Origin: Elephas maximus indicus
Taxonomy: Eukaryota > Chordata > Mammalia > Proboscidea > Elephantidae
Direction of reading: 5' to 3'
Length of the DNA stretch: 64,000 nt
NCBI RefSeq assembly: GCF_024166365.1
Contig: NC_064819.1
Coordinates: 163,622,793-163,686,792 of the forward strand
In this document: positions 59,384 to 64,000 of the stretch, one piece after another
Numbering within the stretch: position 1 is the stretch's first letter
Layout of the letters: each line of letters begins with the position of its first letter
Notes under the pieces: model-generated
Database searches by the model: none
What the model was told of the DNA's origin: nothing
What the model saw: only the letters and a program-made list of their open reading frames with translations
Made by a program: the position numbers and the translations under genes

Positions 59384-60890
59384 CTGCCATCAGGGACCAC
59401 ATCAGAGTCAAATACAGAAAGGGAAAGAAAGTGAGACAAAGAGAAGAGGTCAATTAGACATTAAAGGCTGTCACTGCTTTTCTTGAAAAAAAGCTCAAAA
59501 CCGAGGTTACAGATACCACAAATGCCATTTAATGAGTCCCTAGGTGCTCTAACCATTGATTGGCTTGGAGTCAAGGTAATCATTACTAGTCTTCACTTAA
59601 GTCATCATTTTGTATATGGTTTTGCATGGCCTAAAGAGAGCTTATATTCCGTATGAACTCCTGGTTCAGTTCCCAAAGGTAAGCAATTTGAAAGTATGGT
59701 TAAGACTGAACAAAAAGCTAGGGTAAACCAGTTCTCCACCCTACCCCACCAAAAAAAAAAAAAAAAAAAAAACAACCACAGAGGAGGGCTGGTGACACTC
59801 TTGAAGAACAGAGGCAGCTCTGACATTCACTGTTCAGCTGCACCCCGATGGAACTGCCAATACAGTCACCCCAAATCAGGATTGAGCTGGTGACTTTAAT
59901 GTCAAATGATTCTCTGCTGACAAGGATACCAATGACCATTGAGCACCTGTCACTAGCAACATGCTGACTTAAACATATATAACATGTACTTTCTAGTCAT
60001 GTTCCTGCCATTTAAGCCCATCTATCCTATGCAATGAAAACGGTCTCACCACTAAAGAAACCCAGAGATATGCTGGATGGCTACATAATCATGACTCCTA
60101 AAATATCTTTAAGTAGTCAAAGTTTCATTTGATGATATGCCTGCTATGAAAAGTTGTAAAAACAAAACAATGCAGAACACTAGTTTTCTTTTATAAACTA
60201 AAACTTATGGGCCAAAGTTTTGGTCTAAACATCTGAACTACATCACACTTAGCAAAGTTAATATTATACAGCTCTATTTAACCTGTTCTAAGGGTTCAGA
60301 AACTAAGACATATCATTTGGAGGGGAGGTTAAGAATCTGCCAATTACAACATTTGGTCAGGCCCCAGATAAGATTCTCACTGAGAAAATTAAGCAATAAA
60401 GTATTTCAGGTATAATAAGCTTACTTAAAGGAAAAAATAACAACAGCTATAATATGTCCTAGGGGGATACTAGACTTAAGTCTATTTTATTTTTTCACCG
60501 TTAAAAAAAACTGTATACCGATTTTAGGCTTAAGTTTCAACAGAACATAACATTTATGAGACAATCCTATTTAGTTCTCAGAATGTTAACAACAGAAGGG
60601 GTATATGAAAATAAGTTAACTTAGTAGTATGTGGGTAAATGACATTAGGTTGGTTTTTATTAAAATACCAATAAGGTTGTTTTGTAAGATTTTCCCATGA
60701 GCAAGATTCAGAGTACATCAGAGAGGATTTTTAGAGCAGATCCCACATATCCTTATGGGAAGGAAACTTTAATAAAAACACACATACATATATACATACA
60801 CATATGTATGTGTAACTGTCATGACATTTGTTTGACAATTTATTTTTAAATTATTTACTAGGAAGCTTATCAAATATACGGACAAGCGTT
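59384..60890. other. FBXL4: FBXL4 intron sequence, no feature recognised
   Basis: AT-rich, with an A-run at 59752-59772. 59530-59570 may be an AfroSINE scrap (gagtccctaggtgctctaacc). Nothing encodes a further FBXL4 repeat. Confidence 0.5.
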
Positions 60891-61049
60891 GGAGCCCTGG
60901 TGGTGCTGTGGTTAAGAACCCGGCTGTTATCCAAAAGGTTGGCAGTTTGAATCCATCAGCTGCTCCTTGGAAACCCTCTGGGGCAGTTCTACTCTGTCCT
61001 ACAGCTATGAGTTGAAATCGACTTGACAATGGATTTGGTTTGGTTTTAT
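60891..61049 (+). mobile_element. AfroSINE
   Basis: Head gagccctggtggtgctgtgg and tail gacttgacaatggatttgg. The tail has small deletions. Confidence 0.87.
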
Positions 61050-61074
61050 GCAGTCCAAAAAATGAATACCCATT

Positions 61075-61402
61075 TACTCACCACTCAGCTTTATCAAATC
61101 CTAACATTTTGCCTTCTTTGCTTATCCCTCTCTATTTGATCCCTCCATCCATTTATATACTTCCTCAAAAGTAACCATCATCGCTACTTGGTGTTTAAAA
61201 ACACACTTGAAAATAATGTAAGTTCACTACACACTGTGCATCCATCAATAATATAAAATACTGTTTTGCATGGTCTTTGCATTAATGGCACTATAGTGTA
61301 CATTTACTTCTGTATCTCCCTCAACACTGTTTGTCAGGGATTTACCCATGTTGATACATATAGCTCTAGTTCATTGATTTTAACTGTTGCATAAAATTCC
61401 AT
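61075..61402. mobile_element. Ancient L1 3'-region fragment
   Basis: 'aagtaaccatcatcgctact' and 'gttgatacatatagctctagttcattgatttt' recall the old L1M 3' region. It is cut at 61402 by the RTE insertion. Confidence 0.6.
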
Positions 61403-61598
61403 CCCCCATACGTCTGTCAGTTTGTCATACTGTGGGGGCTTGTGTGTTGCTGTGACGCTGGAAGCTATGCCACCGATATTCAGATACAAGCAGGGTCACC
61501 CATGAAGGACAGGTTTCAGCTGAGCTTCCAGACTAAGACAGACTAGGAAGAAGGACCCTGCAGTCTACTTCTGAAAAGCATTAGCCAGTGAAAACTTT

Positions 61599-62801
61599 AT
61601 GAATAGCAGCAGAACATTGTCTGATATAGTGCTGGAAGATGAGCCCTCCAGGTTGGAAGGCACTCAGAAGATGACTGGGGAAGAGCTGCCTCCTCAAAGT
61701 AGAGTCGACCTTAATGACGTGGATGGAGTAAAGCTTCCGAGACCTTCATTTGCTGATGTGGTACGACTCAAAATAAGAAGAAAGAGCTGCAAACATCCAT
61801 TAATAATCAGAACCTGTAACGTACAAAGTATGAATCTGGGAAAATTGGAAATCATCAAAAATGAAATGGAACACATAAACATTGATACCCTAGGCATTAG
61901 TGAGCTGAAATGGACTGGTATTGGCCATTTTGAATTGGACAATCATATAGTCTACTATGCTGGGAACGACAACTCGAAGAGGAATGGTGTTGCATTCATT
62001 GTCAAAAGGAACATTTCAAAATCTATCCTGAAGTACAACGCTGTCGGTGATATGATAATATCCATATGCCTACAAGGAAGACCAGTTAATATGACTATTA
62101 TTCAAATTTACCCACCAACCACTGGGCCCAAAGATAAAGAAATAGAAGATTTTAATCAGCTGCTACAGTGTGAAATTGATCGAACATGCAATCAAGATGC
62201 ATTGATAATTACTGGCGATTGGAACACAAAAGTTGGAGACAAAGAAGAAGGATCAGTAGTTGGAAGATATGGCCTTGGACATAGAAACAATGCCGGAGAT
62301 CGAATGATAGAATTTTGCAAGACCAACGACTTCTTCATTGCAAATACCTTCTTTCACCAACATAAACGGCAACTATACACATGGACCTCGCCAGATGGAA
62401 CACACAGAAATCAAACTGACTACATCTGTGGGAAGAAACAATGGAAAAGCTCAAAATCATCACTCAGAACAAGGCCAGGGGCCGACTGTGGAACAGATCA
62501 TCAATTGTTCACATGCAAGTTCAAGCTGAAACTGAAGAAAATCAGAGCAAGTCCACAAGAGCCAAAATATGAACTTGAGTATATCCCACCTGAATTTAGA
62601 GACCATCTGAAGAATAGATTTGACGCATTGAACACTAGTGACCGCAGACCAGACGAGTTGTGGAATGACATCAAGGACATCATCCGTGAAGAAAGCAAGA
62701 GGTCACTGAAAAGACAGGAAAGAAAGAAAAGACCAAGATGGATGTCAGAGGAGACTCTGAAACCTACTCTCAAACGTCAAACAGCTAAAGCAAAAGGATG
62801 A
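61599..62801 (+). pseudogene. RTE endonuclease/RT polyprotein, N-terminal part
   Basis: 400 open codons. The APE-type endonuclease motifs are intact: RTCNVQSMN (about residue 70, the Asn), GISELKWTGIG (the catalytic Glu near 101), IITGDWNTKVG (about 205), QTDYICG (the Asp, about 270) and CGTDHQLF (the catalytic Asp-His, about 295). The frame ends at TGA at 62799-62801, where the sister copy has an Arg-like context (KAKGRNDEV). Beyond it the same frame resumes as IDEVKELNRRFQR. A CpG decay from CGA is likely. With the later insertion this copy is dead, though recently so judging by the long open stretch. Confidence 0.88.
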
Positions 62802-63034
62802 ATTGATGAAGTAAAAGAACTGAACAGAAGATTTCAAAGGCCGTCTCGAGAAGACAAAGTAAAGTATTATAATGACACGTGCATAGAGCTGGAGATGGAA
62901 AACCAAAAGGGAAGAACACGCTCGGCATTTCTCAAGCTGAAAGAACTGAAGAAAAAATTCAAGCCTCGAGTTGCAATAGTAAGGATTCCATGGGGAAAAT
63001 ATTAAACGACGCAGGAAGCATCAAAAGAAGATGG

Positions 63035-63470
63035 AGATCAGTGGGATGCAGACCCCAAATTCTCATAAAAAGACCATACTTAATGGGCTGACTGTGAATA
63101 GAGGAATCCCGGCGGGCATGGTCCCCAAACCTTCTGTTGGCACAGGACAGGAACCATCCCCGAAGACAACTCATCACACATGAAAGGGACTGGACAGTGG
63201 ATAAGAGAGAGATGCTGAAGAAGAGTGAGCTAATTATAGCAGGTGGGCACTTGAGACTGTGTTGGCATCTCCTGTCTGGAGGGGGGATGGGAGGATAGAG
63301 AGAGTTGGAAGCTGGCAAAATTGTCACGAAAGGAGACACTGGAAGGGCTGACTCATTAGGGGGAGAGCAAGTGGGAGTAAGGAGTAAGATGTATATAAAC
63401 TTATATGTGACAGACTGACTTGATTTGTAAACGTTCACTTGAAGCTCAATAAAAGTTAATAATAAAAAAA
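63035..63470 (+). mobile_element. L1-type 3' end inserted in the RTE
   Basis: 436 bp flanked by aaaagaagatgg at 63023-63034 and 63471-63482. It ends gctcaataaaagttaat plus an A-rich tail. It matches 50001-50291 over its 3' part and extends about 150 bp further 5' (gtgggatgcagaccccaaattc). It separates the RTE endonuclease end from the RT domain. Confidence 0.9.
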
Positions 63471-63482
63471 AAAAGAAGATGG

Positions 63483-64000
63483 AAGGAATACACAGAGTCA
63501 TTATACCAAAAAGAATTAGTCAATATTCAACCATTTCAAGAGGTGGCATATGATCAGGAACCGATGGTACTGAAGAAGTCCAAGCTGCTATGAAGGCATT
63601 GGTGAAAAACGAGGCTCCGGGAATTGATGGAATATCAGTTGAGATCTTTCAACAAACAGATGCAGCGCTGGAGGTGCTCACTCGTCTATGCCAAGAAATA
63701 TGGAAGACGGCTTCCTGGCCAACTGACTGGAAGAGATCCATATTTATGCCTATTCCCAAGAACGGTGATCCAACCAAATGTGGAAATTATAGAACAATAT
63801 CATTAATATCACACACAAGCAAAATTTTGCTGAAGATCATTCAAAAATGGCTGCAGCAGTATATCGACAGGGAGCTGCCAGAAATTCAGGCTGGTTTCAG
63901 AAGAAGACGTGGAACCAGGGATATCATTGCTGATGTCAGATGGATCCTGGCTGAAAGCAGAGAATACCAGAAGGATGTTTACCTGTGTTTATTGACTATG
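63483..64000 (+). pseudogene. RTE reverse transcriptase, partial
   Basis: After the L1-type insertion the RTE frame continues with RT motifs: KNEAPGIDGISVEIFQQ (motif 0/1), IFMPIPKNGDPTKCGNYRT, LISHTSKILLKII, IQAGFRRRRGTRDIIADVRW, and REYQKDVYLCFIDY, where the window ends. A one-base shift near 63987 breaks the last block. Broken frames near 63540 also occur. Confidence 0.85.

Larger units (their letters stand above)
61403..64000 (+). mobile_element. RTE LINE, near full length, runs off the window
   Basis: The 5' end matches that of the copy at 40956 (cccccata-type terminus, gtctgtcagtttgtcatactg, gtgacgctggaagctatgcc). A 5' UTR of about 0.2 kb is followed by the endonuclease and RT frames. 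It is interrupted at 63035-63470 by an L1-type 3' end and continues to at least position 64000 within the RT palm region. It sits antisense in an FBXL4 intron. Confidence 0.93.

Overview
The window is nuclear DNA from a placental mammal of the superorder Afrotheria, most likely an elephant-type paenungulate. Two things point there. About 25 copies of a tRNA-derived SINE (head near 'agccctggtggcgcagtgg', tail near 'gtcgctatgagtcggaatcgac') match AfroSINEs. Three copies of an RTE-clade LINE match the type known from elephants. Old pan-mammalian repeats (MIR, L2, MaLR LTRs, hAT-Charlie) form the background. The species call is inference from repeat families.

Two genes are present and converge. 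The first is POU3F2 (BRN2), a complete intronless gene on + at 5867-7195, in a large CpG-rich domain (about 2.6-7.25 kb) with a TATA-less CCAAT/GC-box promoter and a long AT-rich 3' UTR. The second is FBXL4 on -, of which only the last three coding exons lie in the window (59312-59383, 52112-52424, 43687-43850); they join in frame and encode the C-terminal leucine-rich repeats. POU3F2 next to convergent FBXL4 is the synteny known from human 6q16.

Layout. 1-5.5 kb: upstream CpG-rich sequence. 5.5-9.9 kb: POU3F2 and its likely 3' UTR. 10-20 kb: mostly unique sequence with several CpG-rich patches and an AT-rich island holding paired homeodomain-type sites. 17-43.6 kb: intergenic repeat landscape (AfroSINEs, MLT1-type LTRs, L2, a 5'-truncated RTE, a decayed hAT transposase holding a palindromic MITE-like element, and an internally deleted RTE). 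43.7-64 kb: FBXL4 introns with an L1 ORF2 remnant, L1-type 3' ends nested with target-site duplications, a 118-bp tandem triplication, and an RTE interrupted by an L1-type 3' end that runs off the window.

The two genes are not known to act in one pathway: POU3F2 is a neural transcription factor and FBXL4 is a mitochondrial F-box protein. There is no operon, CRISPR array or microbial system here. The most notable signals are in the mobile elements: a 3' tail shared by RTE and AfroSINEs, nested insertions with clean duplications, the palindromic element, and the young tandem array.
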